41,675 nt of DNA, taken from assembly GCA_019912845.1 (NCBI GenBank), contig JAIOHU010000114.1, positions 1-41,675 of the forward strand, written 5' to 3'. The position numbers and the translations under genes are program-made. Positions 8,360-16,959 of this stretch are shown in pieces (the stretch's first letter is position 1; each line of letters starts with the position of its first letter). The notes under the pieces were generated by a model. The model did not search any database. It had not been told where the DNA came from and saw only the letters and a list, made by a program, of their open reading frames with translations. This DNA comes from a bacterium (lineage in GTDB: Bacteria; Electryoneota; Electryoneia; Electryoneales; Electryoneaceae).

Positions 8360-11300
8360 TTACCTGATTAACACTACTTTGCGTGTCGTCATATGCTCTT
8401 CTGACCTGATTCGCAAAAAGTACATCCCGCTCCCAAGTCCATCGATATGCTCATCCAGATCCAACACAAATCGGTGTTTCCCCTTCTCGAACTCATGTAG
8501 AACTTCATACTTTGTCTGTCCGAGAATATTTGTCAATGAAAAATTCACAAGCCCCTGATTCGGAAGGTTAAAGGAAACAGCAAGAGAACTATTGAAAGGA
8601 TTTGGATAGATATGTTCGATGGAGAACATCTCAGGTTGCTGAGATTCCACAGCAGTCAGTCGTACTTCACCAAACATGGAAGAATTGAATATCAATTCTC
8701 CATAATTTACTGGAATTGGCATCTCATTCACATCGAGCACTTCGATACCAATTGAATTCCTGGATGTAGAACCATATCCGAAATTTGCATCATCATGCTT
8801 TTGCCAACAGATGATGGGGACGATCTTATCCTGAGACTGGCTAATGCCATTGGCAGCCGTAGGTGAAACCTGGCGTCCCGACAGCTTATCCTCTTGAACT
8901 TGCACGCTTCCGACCGGTTGGTTGCCGTCGTAAACAACCACCGTCGCCACGCCTCTTGAAATCAAATCCGCATCCATCTGTACGAGTAATATCCAGGGAA
9001 GAGTAAATGGTGAACCTGTCGTTGCAAAATCCTGCATCATCGTATGTTCGGGTTCAGTTTGCGGAGGTTGCCTGTAAAGTATTTCAGGGTAGGTAAGTTG
9101 CAGTGAATCTGCAGTCACCACATAGTAGCCATCACCAGGCAGCAAGGTTGTTAGTGTATGTTCTATGTCCGCATGATAATTCGGAACCCAGAACCGTCCA
9201 GAATCGTCAAGCATGACAATGATAGAGCTGTCAATTGTGCTCAGCGCATCCTGCACTGAAACAGGGTAGTGATAGGGATGCCCCAGCCAGTTTACCCGGT
9301 CAGGATACATGAAGTATTCCTGATTGAATCCAAGCGGAAATCCCTGAATAGTGAGGGTGTCGATTCCAGTGGTGACGACTCGATATGGCATTGTTAGATT
9401 AATATCACCTATTGTGTTTATTCCATCGGGAAGGTAAATACCACCCTCTGCATCCAACACGATTCGCAATCCTTCAATACCCTGAAAGATGGTTGCGGCA
9501 CTGAGATCTTCAGGAATATATTGAAATGAAATAAGCTCAATTCGATTCGGCGACAACGGTATATCAATTCCCCGCCAGGCATTGAGGCTTACTTCGGAAT
9601 AGGGAGCCATGCCAAACTCATACGACCCTTCAATCAGCTCAAAGTCAGCGTCAAAAACAGCTTCGTCTGCCATAGAGAAAATTCGAAAACTCATTGGATT
9701 ACCGCGTGTAAAACCCTGGAGTTCGGGGTCTCCAGTATTTTCCCATACAGTAACCTGAAAAGGATATTCACCGATATACATCGCAGCACCAACACAAAGA
9801 TCGCCATCATATACAGCTACCTGACTCAGTGAATCAATTGAGTTCTCATCAATTTGCACCTCGTTGACAACAATATTCCATGGAAGTCCATTCGGAGGTA
9901 CTGGTCTGAAATAACTCGATTGTCCCCTTACAGGAATAATCAGTGGTGATGGATAATTTTCAGCGTTGTGGTATATCCTTAATGCAGGGGCTGGTTCAGA
10001 CGCTTCAATCTCCATGTAGTTCACTGGCTGCCAGATAAAACCGAGACGTCCGAGTGTATTGGAGTTGATCGTTCGTGGGTAGGTGCCACTACATGACAGG
10101 TTTATCCCCTCAGGAATCTTGAGGGAGTCAATTATAAAATCTCCTTCGTGGGCAGCCTGAATTTGAAGAGATGCTGACCCGATCTCTCCCACTGCTACCG
10201 TTCCAAAATTGATACTATTGTCGGAAAGTTCGATCTCTGCGTTCGGGAAAAATCTTGAAGCATTGAAGATATAGGTATTGTGTTGTTCTTCATACCAAAG
10301 TTGAGTTCCGTAAAATTCTATATCAACCGGAACTTCAATACCACTATAGTAACCGACTAGATAAGGTTGCTCAGGGTTTGTGCAGTTGTAAAAATAGACA
10401 CCATCACTTCGTGATTCAGCAAGAATATTTCCTCGTGAATCTATCTTAAAGGAAGTTGAATTATGGGGAAGTTCTCCAATCTGAATTATACTCGCAGTAT
10501 TGCTGATATCGAAGATTAACGTCCCTTCTTCATAATCGGAGAGATAGGCAATGGTACCATTAACCTCAATATCCTTCGGGTGACCAGGAGTGTGATATCG
10601 TTCCAGTTGGATTGGATTACTCGGATCCCTGACGTCAAAAATGAAGAGGCGACGATCGGTGAGTACATAGAGTAAGCTATCTTGAACTTCCAGGCTCATC
10701 ACTTCATCGTCTAGTTCAATGTCTGTCAGATGTTCTGGAGAAGTTGGATCGCTGATATCAAGAACTTCGAAATGATTTTCATTATGATTTGAATCTAACC
10801 CATAAAGGTAATTTTCCTTTGTAGCAATTGTTGTGCTTCCTGTTCTATAATCAGAGATAAATTCAATATTGTTAATGTCAGTGCAATCAAAAAAGTGTAA
10901 TCTATTGGAGGTTCCTACGATGAGTAATGTATCAAGTTTTTGGAAACTTTCTATCCTGTCATCCATGTCAATGTAATTCAGCGAATCAATTTGAGGTAAA
11001 TTAGTGAGGTCAAAAACTTGCAGATGTTCGTTTTCGTGAATAAACCAAGCTTGCTGGTCTTTTACTCTCATTCCCTGGGTCTGACCAGCAAACACTTCTC
11101 CGATATGTTGAGGAGCTTCAGGGGTTTCAGTATTGAATAAATGTAACCCACCCCCATTGTATCCTACAATTGCCAGCGTATCATTTAATTCGATACAAGT
11201 TGCTTCATACCCAATATCATTGGTATTCCCCAAAAATTCTACGTCCGTTGGATTCGAAATATCTGCGATACCGACTCCATCTGCATGAGTGATGTAGAGA

Positions 11301-12091
11301 TAATCTCCAAGCAAGCTCATGTCTAAAATATCATCTGTATCACAATGTACTTCAGCAATGTGATTTAGAGTTAATCCACCATCCTCATAAACTTTTTCGA
11401 ATGTGTGGATATCGTCTCTGCTGCAACCAACAAAGAGATAATCTTCAGTTACACAGGTTTGCAGCATTCTATGTTCTGTTTCGATCGATTCAATCAGCAC
11501 AATTTCTTCCGGATTACTAATATCCACGACATCGAACCCATCCCAATAGGCTGAAAGAATCAAGAAATTTTGATCAGTGTCCAGGTCGATATCGTAAATT
11601 CGATTTGCTATATCGATTTCCTGAATATCCCTGATGTTTCCTGGATCGCTTATGTCTATTACGTGAAGTCCAGCTTGCCATCCCGTACAAAAAACATATC
11701 GATCAAAAATCATTGCAGTAGTTAAATCACCATCTATTTCTATACTATCAAAACGATCTGGATTCATTCGATCGGAAATATCAAAAATTCTGAAATCAAA
11801 CTGATGATCCCCAAGGCTTATTATCAGGTCACCGCTAATGAAAAATTTTCTGCAGACTCCACCAGTATCAAATGTGTTCAGTCGAACAGGATTTGTTGGG
11901 TCAGCTACGTTGTATATGTAAAATGAATTCTGATTGAAAGCCACATAAGCAAAAGTGTCAACAAGCACCAAATCAAATGCGGGAGGAGGATTAGTGAACA
12001 GAGTTGTATCTATCTGCACATTCAGGCTGTCCTGAGCGACAACCGGCAGGGAAATACACACTGAAATGATAAGGATATAAATGAATTTCAT
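8360..12091 (-). CDS. T9SS-exported LVIVD-repeat (beta-propeller) protein
   Basis: Predicted secreted protein of 1243 residues, probably for binding or adhesion; no enzymatic motif is seen. The ATG at 12091 is chosen because a signal peptide (MKFIYILIISVCISLPVVAQ) begins there, AGGA lies 10 bases upstream, and the start then falls 13 bases after the previous stop instead of overlapping it. About a dozen 40-45-residue repeats of the LVIVD type (consensus ...VFDVRDPSNP...) fill residues 30-620. An ASPM/SPD-2/Hydin-like strand region (FGTVAVGE...) follows, then two copies of the VxVYDGxxVG module (about 740-840 and 1025-1140) around the tandem NWLG module (about 830-1005), and the sorting domain beginning YPNPFNSS. 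Middle gene of the operon at 3544-13409. The N-terminal domain is related to the protein at 33096-36272. Confidence 0.87.
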   Translation of the reverse strand: MKFIYILIISVCISLPVVAQDSLNVQIDTTLFTNPPPAFDLVLVDTFAYVAFNQNSFYIYNVADPTNPVRLNTFDTGGVCRKFFISGDLIISLGDHQFDFRIFDISDRMNPDRFDSIEIDGDLTTAMIFDRYVFCTGWQAGLHVIDISDPGNIRDIQEIDIANRIYDIDLDTDQNFLILSAYWDGFDVVDISNPEEIVLIESIETEHRMLQTCVTEDYLFVGCSRDDIHTFEKVYEDGGLTLNHIAEVHCDTDDILDMSLLGDYLYITHADGVGIADISNPTDVEFLGNTNDIGYEATCIELNDTLAIVGYNGGGLHLFNTETPEAPQHIGEVFAGQTQGMRVKDQQAWFIHENEHLQVFDLTNLPQIDSLNYIDMDDRIESFQKLDTLLIVGTSNRLHFFDCTDINNIEFISDYRTGSTTIATKENYLYGLDSNHNENHFEVLDISDPTSPEHLTDIELDDEVMSLEVQDSLLYVLTDRRLFIFDVRDPSNPIQLERYHTPGHPKDIEVNGTIAYLSDYEEGTLIFDISNTASIIQIGELPHNSTSFKIDSRGNILAESRSDGVYFYNCTNPEQPYLVGYYSGIEVPVDIEFYGTQLWYEEQHNTYIFNASRFFPNAEIELSDNSINFGTVAVGEIGSASLQIQAAHEGDFIIDSLKIPEGINLSCSGTYPRTINSNTLGRLGFIWQPVNYMEIEASEPAPALRIYHNAENYPSPLIIPVRGQSSYFRPVPPNGLPWNIVVNEVQIDENSIDSLSQVAVYDGDLCVGAAMYIGEYPFQVTVWENTGDPELQGFTRGNPMSFRIFSMADEAVFDADFELIEGSYEFGMAPYSEVSLNAWRGIDIPLSPNRIELISFQYIPEDLSAATIFQGIEGLRIVLDAEGGIYLPDGINTIGDINLTMPYRVVTTGIDTLTIQGFPLGFNQEYFMYPDRVNWLGHPYHYPVSVQDALSTIDSSIIVMLDDSGRFWVPNYHADIEHTLTTLLPGDGYYVVTADSLQLTYPEILYRQPPQTEPEHTMMQDFATTGSPFTLPWILLVQMDADLISRGVATVVVYDGNQPVGSVQVQEDKLSGRQVSPTAANGISQSQDKIVPIICWQKHDDANFGYGSTSRNSIGIEVLDVNEMPIPVNYGELIFNSSMFGEVRLTAVESQQPEMFSIEHIYPNPFNSSLAVSFNLPNQGLVNFSLTNILGQTKYEVLHEFEKGKHRFVLDLDEHIDGLGSGMYFLRIRSEEHMTTRKVVLIR

Positions 12092-12104
12092 CTTGTCGAA
12101 ATCC

Positions 12105-13409
12105 TTATGGGAGATAAAGTATTTTCTGGGTAGAAACATGACCATCAGATTCAACTTTCAATAGATACATGCCGGCAGAGGGTTGCAGCAGGTCACGAAA
12201 ATCTACTTGGACTGCATGCCTGCCTTTATTGAGCTGGTAATTGGTTTTATAAATTTGATGCCCCAGCAGATTATATATTTGAATGCTAATCGCTCGTGAT
12301 TCCGGGAGTTCCACTAAAACTTGCATGGTTGAATTGAATGGGTTGGGATAGGCACGACCTATCCTGATATCAAGAGGAATGTTTGGTTTATGATTTCCAC
12401 TGGGCTTCATGCTGATCCTGGTCAGTGGGAAATCCGAAAAACAAGGGTTTTCGGGCGACATGCTGGCTGATATCTTCTCGCCAGAGGTTGTCGTAAGTCT
12501 GATCTCGATTTTATTCCCCGGGGTAAATCCCGTCAACTCAAATTCATCGTTACCCTGCCATGCGATCACTGGAGTTACCTCATCCGGATCCTCTATTTGG
12601 GCTCGTCCGACCAGTTTGAGTCCGTCATAGACACTAAGGACAAGTGGCTCGTTGAATTGAAATCCCTTCTCAAAAGAAACAAGAATTGGGTAAGGCAGAC
12701 CAGTTGCCAAAGAGCTCAATTCCGAAGGGGGAATGTGATTTGGAGAAGTAGTTGGCAACGTAGCGATTTCAGGTGGAGGTGGGTAGGTAAATTCCATGTC
12801 ATCGTGAACAACGATCATACACCCTCTACCCGGTGATAGTTCGCCCAGGGTGTTGATTTCGCCAGGGATATACATCTCACCCTGATCATTCATAATCACC
12901 AAAACCTGATTAACAATGTCGGCAAATGCATCTTCTACTGAAATTGGATTACTGAAGGGGAAGCCCAGCCAGTTCCAAAATCCGGTTTGAAGCGGATATA
13001 CTGTCTCCGGCTCTAGAGGATCACCCCACCATGTAAGAGCTGACCAGTCATCTACAAAAATACGATAGACATCAATTGAGGCTACTTCATCAAAGGTATT
13101 TGGTCCATCGGGGATAAAGATGTCACCCTGACGATTGTAAACAATTTGGAGGTGATCAATTGTAGAAAACAGGTTCGTGCCAGCTTCATTCTCGAATTCA
13201 TCTTCAAAATCCAACGGTGAGGCTACAAGATTAAAAAAGTTGGGACGTAAAAACGATGTAAATTCTTCGTCTGTCTCACGGGATGGCATTGATAACGGAG
13301 TTGCAATGACAGAAGTGCAGAGAAAGGCTATCACTAATAGTGGAAAGGTGAGTGCAGTAATTACCACGTTTTTTCGGTCGGGGTGAGAGACGACCATGCA
13401 TACCCCCAT
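12105..13409 (-). CDS. Small T9SS-exported protein made of the shared NWLG and VYDG modules
   Basis: Function unknown; predicted to be exported and processed by T9SS. It has 434 residues: a signal peptide (hydrophobic core NVVITALTFPLLVIAFLCTS), the tandem NWLG module at about 55-205 (WNWLGFP, then INTLGELSPGRG), the module with LSVYDGLKLVGRA and AWQG at about 220-320, and a sorting domain beginning YPNPFNSTM. It is the C-terminal half of the larger cargo proteins with no propeller or FG-GAP part. The start is uncertain: AGGAG is only one base from the ATG at 13409, so the in-frame ATG at 13397 is equally or more likely. First gene of a three-gene operon; its promoter is at 13469-13497. Confidence 0.82.
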   Translation of the reverse strand: MGVCMVVSHPDRKNVVITALTFPLLVIAFLCTSVIATPLSMPSRETDEEFTSFLRPNFFNLVASPLDFEDEFENEAGTNLFSTIDHLQIVYNRQGDIFIPDGPNTFDEVASIDVYRIFVDDWSALTWWGDPLEPETVYPLQTGFWNWLGFPFSNPISVEDAFADIVNQVLVIMNDQGEMYIPGEINTLGELSPGRGCMIVVHDDMEFTYPPPPEIATLPTTSPNHIPPSELSSLATGLPYPILVSFEKGFQFNEPLVLSVYDGLKLVGRAQIEDPDEVTPVIAWQGNDEFELTGFTPGNKIEIRLTTTSGEKISASMSPENPCFSDFPLTRISMKPSGNHKPNIPLDIRIGRAYPNPFNSTMQVLVELPESRAISIQIYNLLGHQIYKTNYQLNKGRHAVQVDFRDLLQPSAGMYLLKVESDGHVSTQKILYLP

Positions 13410-13468
13410 TCTCCTGGATATACCAGTATGTTCAAGGAAAGGAAAGTCTAACTTTCATACTGACTTAT

Positions 13469-13497
13469 AGTATAAAGAATCAAACGATATCAATCAA
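13469..13497 (-). promoter_or_regulatory. Promoter of the three-gene T9SS cargo operon
   Basis: On the minus strand TTGATT (13492-13497), a 17-bp spacer and TATACT (13469-13474) give a near-consensus promoter about 60 bases upstream of the first gene. No other promoter is evident between the three genes, which are separated by 13 and 55 bases. Confidence 0.6.
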
Positions 13498-13751
13498 GGG
13501 TTCTCAATAGACTTTTGATATTTAGATGATGTCAGGATAACTACAAAACGATACTCCAGAAAGTATAGCGAACAATGTAAAGTTCAACGATCATCTGACC
13601 CTGGCAGCGGGATCATTCTACCATATCGCAACAAAAAGCCTTAGGGAACCACTATGAACACATTGGAACTCAGTTAAATATCGCTATTTCTGTTTGTATT
13701 TTTTGGGTTCCTCGCTGTTTCGTGTGGGTACAAAAATCTTTCTGATTATCA

Positions 13752-13829
13752 GTCATTGCGAACGAAGTGAAGCAATCTCACTTTAATTCAGTATAAGATT
13801 GCTTCGTCGCTACGCTTCCTCGCAATGAC
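13752..13829. repeat. Family C inverted repeat, full copy
   Basis: Left arm starts GTCATTGCGAACGAAG (13752) and ends AGCAATCTC. The right arm (13796-13829) is its near-complement, AGATTGCTTCG to CTCGCAATGAC, with a short AT-rich centre. The same GTCATTGCGA...GCAATCTC element occurs in intergenic DNA of many unrelated bacteria. Single arms recur at 3443-3470 and 36574-36600. Confidence 0.75.
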
Positions 13830-13874
13830 AAGATAATCTCCTGAACAGACTGAACAGAGTTTCAAGCCATACAG

Positions 13875-13931
13875 AATAGCGAGGAGCCATTTTTTGTTGC
13901 AATTTTTTGAGATAAGAGGTTCCTTGCTATT
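13875..13931. repeat. Family D repeats as an inverted pair
   Basis: AATAGCGAGGAGCC (13875-13888) faces GGTTCCTTGCTATT (13918-13931). Twelve of 14 positions are complementary. Further single copies lie at 13705-13720 (reverse) and 19207-19220 (forward, AATAGCGAGGAACC). Confidence 0.5.
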
Positions 13932-14138
13932 TTGTAATTGTAGAAGCCAATTAGGGTATTGTCGTTGCGAGACTGATTTGGTCTGGCAATATCATACTTC
14001 TAAATACGGAATTGCATACTACGTTTGCAGTTGATGACATGCAGAATAACCAGTGTTGACCTCATGACTCAGCGAAGACCCTAAACTCATATACCCTTCA
14101 TCATGAAATTAGTCGGGATAAAAGCGATACCCTTACGT

Positions 14139-14672
14139 CTAGTTAAGCATCTCAGCTATTTTCTGGAGTGTTCGCCAGTTTCTTGCGGTTGATATGGTTT
14201 TCAGGGTACGATCGAAGTACGCGTTGGTCAGTTTGGTGCGTGCAAGTCCATTTGGAGTGTGGAGGAAAATCTCACGTCCATCCAGGTAAAATTGATCCGG
14301 AGGAGATAGGGTATAGTCAAGGTTGGCAGTGGGGATGTCAGCAGGCTGTTCGAGAAGGAAAACCACATGTGTCTTTTTTGGGTCGTCCTCGAGTTCGAGG
14401 TAACGATTACGAGTTAAGATAGAGAGGAAATCTGCAGCATCGCGTACAACAACTGGGATATTGTAGCCATATTTCTCCTCGATCGCATCATGAATCAGGT
14501 CAGCGACTTCAGCCTCATCAAGAGTATCGGAGGTACAGACGATATTTCCTGATTGAATGTAGGTCTGCACATCGGTCAACCCTCTGTCGATTAGTAATTT
14601 TTGCAGGTCCTTCATTTTTATTTTGTTATGCCCGCCAACATTTATTCCACGTAATAGTGCGACATATTTCAT
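14139..14672 (-). CDS. DUF1697 family protein
   Basis: Protein of 177 residues that matches the DUF1697 family over its whole length, starting with the hallmark MKYVALLRGINVGGHNKIKM and carrying the TYIQSGNIV motif at about 37-45. The family is widespread in bacteria but has no established function; no catalytic residues can be named. Cytosolic, with no signal peptide. AGGG lies nine bases before the ATG. It follows the outer-membrane-like gene by 55 bases on the same strand and may be co-transcribed with it. Confidence 0.88.
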   Translation of the reverse strand: MKYVALLRGINVGGHNKIKMKDLQKLLIDRGLTDVQTYIQSGNIVCTSDTLDEAEVADLIHDAIEEKYGYNIPVVVRDAADFLSILTRNRYLELEDDPKKTHVVFLLEQPADIPTANLDYTLSPPDQFYLDGREIFLHTPNGLARTKLTNAYFDRTLKTISTARNWRTLQKIAEMLN

Positions 14673-14727
14673 GGTTGGATTCCCTTATGAAGATTTTCTG
14701 ATTCGACTCAGCAATAATATCTGGATT

Positions 14728-15657
14728 TTATGGATATAGCATCCTAATCTGCTCATTTTCAGACTGTTTACCTTTTCGCCATGTAAGCGTAAACCCCTGA
14801 GCTGATTGATCGTTACGGTAGGCATTGGCATGCAACCAGGCTGATATACGCCAGGAAGAATTGAAGCTGTAACCCAGATCGAGCCTATATTCAATGCCAT
14901 TTTGAAATGCGCGATTTAGTTGGCTGTCCAGTTCATAGAACAGCTTATAGCCGAGTGATGTTTTAACGATAAAATGACCAAATTCTCCGCAATATATAGT
15001 AGCGAGCTTGGCATGGTTATAGCCAGTTCCAAATGTATTGAAGGTATTGGCTTGCAAGAAAACTTGATTTCTTGATGGTGAAACCAGAGGAAGATTGGTG
15101 TGAGTTTCAATGGTAATGCCAACACTGGTCTTTTCCGGGTAATGCAGCGCGACTACACTATGGCTGCGAGTTTTGTGATAACTGTTCTGAATGGATGCAC
15201 CACCTAAATTCCCCATTCCCAACAGTCCAGCACTCACCCATGAAGTAATAGTGTGAAACTGGAAGTTGCTGCCAAATTGGACGTCAACGAGATCTGTCCT
15301 GTAGCCATAGTCTTTATATGTGATCGCTTTGTAATGTGAGCCAATCTGCCATTTTCGTTTTTCAGATTTAAAGGTGAGCTGTACCGCAGCAGCATAGGTG
15401 ACATAATCATCCTGGGCGTAAAACCAACCCTCTTCAATCATACGTTCGGTGTCAGCAGTATCATTCCAATATGAAATCGAAAATGAGTCGATCTCAAGAG
15501 GTTTAGCATTTGATTGCGATGCGATGCAAAAGAGAAGGAATAAGCAGAGTAATGATTTATTCAACCCAATGAAATCAAATCGAACACTGAAAAGCAGACG
15601 CTCCAAAATTCTGCAGAAAACACCAAATATTGAAGAAATAAGTTGATTTGTGAACAT
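14728..15657 (-). CDS. Hypothetical exported protein, possible outer-membrane beta-barrel
   Basis: Not a family I recognise. The frame encodes 309 residues. A signal peptide core (SLLCLFLLFCIASQSNA, residues 35-51) is preceded by about 34 residues that are long for a leader, so translation may begin later, for example at the TTG at 15564; neither site has a good ribosome binding site. The mature part is rich in alternating polar and aromatic segments (for example WRISAWLHANAYRND), as in beta-barrels, and lacks cysteines, metal motifs and membrane helices. It has no T9SS sorting domain. It lies divergently, 52 bases from the GNAT gene, and upstream of the DUF1697 gene. Confidence 0.65.
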   Translation of the reverse strand: MFTNQLISSIFGVFCRILERLLFSVRFDFIGLNKSLLCLFLLFCIASQSNAKPLEIDSFSISYWNDTADTERMIEEGWFYAQDDYVTYAAAVQLTFKSEKRKWQIGSHYKAITYKDYGYRTDLVDVQFGSNFQFHTITSWVSAGLLGMGNLGGASIQNSYHKTRSHSVVALHYPEKTSVGITIETHTNLPLVSPSRNQVFLQANTFNTFGTGYNHAKLATIYCGEFGHFIVKTSLGYKLFYELDSQLNRAFQNGIEYRLDLGYSFNSSWRISAWLHANAYRNDQSAQGFTLTWRKGKQSENEQIRMLYP

Positions 15658-15709
15658 TTGGTCATTATCTTGAATTGATGTGAAAATTAACCTGGAAAGA
15701 TGGTAATAT

Positions 15710-16183
15710 ATGGAAATTAAGTTACGAAAGATGATCGACAGCGATCTTGAAATTTATTTTCAGAACCAACTCGATCCTGACGCGAACCAGATGGCAGCTT
15801 TCACTTCTAAAGATCCTAATGACCGAGAAGCATTTGATGCTCATTGGAATAAAATCAGGAATCTGGAAAGTGTCATTATTCGGACAATACTATGTGATGA
15901 TGAGATTGCTGGTTCCGTCCTGAAGTTTGATATGGAGGATGAACCAGAGGTGAGTTACTGGATCGGCAAGAGCTTCTGGGGTAAAGGGATAGCAACCGCG
16001 GGACTAAAATTATTTCTGGAGGAATTGACTATCCGACCCTTATTTGCAAGGGTAGCATTTGATAATATCGGTTCACGGCGTGTGCTGGAAAAATGTGGCT
16101 TTATCTACCACGATAAATCCCGCTATTTCTCTAATGCTCGAGGGCTGGAGATCGAAGAACATATCTATACACTAAGCGAATGA
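15710..16183 (+). CDS. GNAT-family N-acetyltransferase (RimJ/RimL-like)
   Basis: Predicted acetyl-CoA-dependent N-acetyltransferase of 157 residues; the acceptor is unknown. The fold is shown by an opening strand with the common start MEIKLRKMIDSDLE, the acetyl-CoA loop in KSFWGKGIATAGL (about residues 90-102), and the C-terminal VAFDNIGSRRVLEKCGF segment typical of the RimJ/RimL branch that acts on proteins or small amines. No strong Shine-Dalgarno is present before the ATG. The gene is convergent with osmC; a strong hairpin at 16241-16264 lies between them. Confidence 0.88.
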   Translation: MEIKLRKMIDSDLEIYFQNQLDPDANQMAAFTSKDPNDREAFDAHWNKIRNLESVIIRTILCDDEIAGSVLKFDMEDEPEVSYWIGKSFWGKGIATAGLKLFLEELTIRPLFARVAFDNIGSRRVLEKCGFIYHDKSRYFSNARGLEIEEHIYTLSE

Positions 16184-16240
16184 AAGTTGTAAGTATGAGA
16201 ACCGAAAAAGGTTTCTCCACTAAGTAACTACCCAAATGTT

Positions 16241-16264
16241 CCGCAACATCCGAAGATGTTGCGG
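16241..16264. terminator. Bidirectional hairpin between the GNAT gene and osmC
   Basis: Perfect 10-bp stem (CCGCAACATC and GATGTTGCGG) around a four-base loop. Read on the minus strand the loop is TTCG closed by C-G, the very stable cUUCGg type. It lies between two convergent genes. There is no long T-run on either side, so efficiency as an intrinsic terminator is uncertain. Confidence 0.6.
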
Positions 16265-16297
16265 TATACACTCAGGAAATAAACTTCATTTACCAAT

Positions 16298-16723
16298 TCA
16301 GATCAATTTTGCTTTCAAGCTGATTTCGGTGGCTGCTAACGCTTGTGAAATCGGACAACCGGTTTTTGTCGCTTCGGCAGTTTTCTGGAAAGTTGCCTCA
16401 TCGATATCCGCTACCTTCGCTTCGCAGGTCAGCTCAATCAATGTAATTTTGAATCCTTCGCCGACCTTTTCGAGGTGGACTGTCGCATTGGTGGATACCT
16501 GTTCCGGTTTGAAACCTGCAGATGCAAGACCATGTGAAAGCGCCATGGAATAGCACGCTGCATGAGCCGCGCCAACCAGCTCTTCCGGGTTGGTGCCAGG
16601 TTCATCCGCAAATCGTTTCGAGAATGAATAGTGAACTTTATCTAATACACCACTTTCACTTGAGAGATTTCCTGTACCTTCAACCAGGTTGCCCTGCCAG
16701 ACTGCTGATGCCTTACGTTTCAT
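16298..16723 (-). CDS. osmC: OsmC family peroxiredoxin
   Basis: Cytosolic thiol peroxidase that reduces organic hydroperoxides. The 141-residue protein matches OsmC along its length, including SSESGVL near residue 21, the active-site region TNPEELVGAAHAACYSMALSH with Cys57 and Glu48, and the second cysteine in KTGCPISQAL (Cys123). Arg37 in the SFSKRF segment is the likely substrate-activating residue. The OsmC branch is preferred over Ohr because of the TNPEEL form and close end-to-end resemblance to the classic OsmC. AGGA lies seven bases before the ATG. Several ATTGAT/ATCAAT boxes (16743-16748, 16761-16766, 16773-16778) precede the gene and might be regulatory. Confidence 0.94.
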   Translation of the reverse strand: MKRKASAVWQGNLVEGTGNLSSESGVLDKVHYSFSKRFADEPGTNPEELVGAAHAACYSMALSHGLASAGFKPEQVSTNATVHLEKVGEGFKITLIELTCEAKVADIDEATFQKTAEATKTGCPISQALAATEISLKAKLI

Positions 16724-16855
16724 AATAAATTCCTTTGTTATGATTGATACAAATTTCTAAATCAATTCAATTATTGATCCCAAAAAATTTTGCTTTGAAG
16801 ATTTCTTTGAATTAGTTCTTCTCGGCAAAACCAAGGGTATTAGTGTCAATTACTT

Positions 16856-16890
16856 CCTGGATTCCAGCTAACAGCACGCTGGAATGACGC
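16856..16890 (+). repeat. Dispersed hairpin repeat, family A (copy 2)
   Basis: CCTGG is followed by ATTCCAGC (16861-16868), a nine-base loop, and GCTGGAAT (16878-16885), then GACGC. The stem is a perfect 8 bp. It sits between osmC and the pirin gene. Confidence 0.7.
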
Positions 16891-16959
16891 AGGGGGAACG
16901 ATCTACTTAGAGCATATAAGAATCAGCCTTAATATCGTACACTACGATTACAGTCGTCT

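Larger units (their letters stand above)
13498..14138. other. Gene-free tract with inverted repeats
   Basis: No convincing reading frame on either strand. It holds one full family C element (13752-13829) and several family D repeats with the core AATAGCGAGGAACC or its complement (13705-13720, 13875-13890, 13918-13931). The last two face each other and could fold into a long imperfect hairpin. The tract separates the minus-strand cargo operon from the DUF1697 gene, whose transcript runs into it. Confidence 0.55.
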
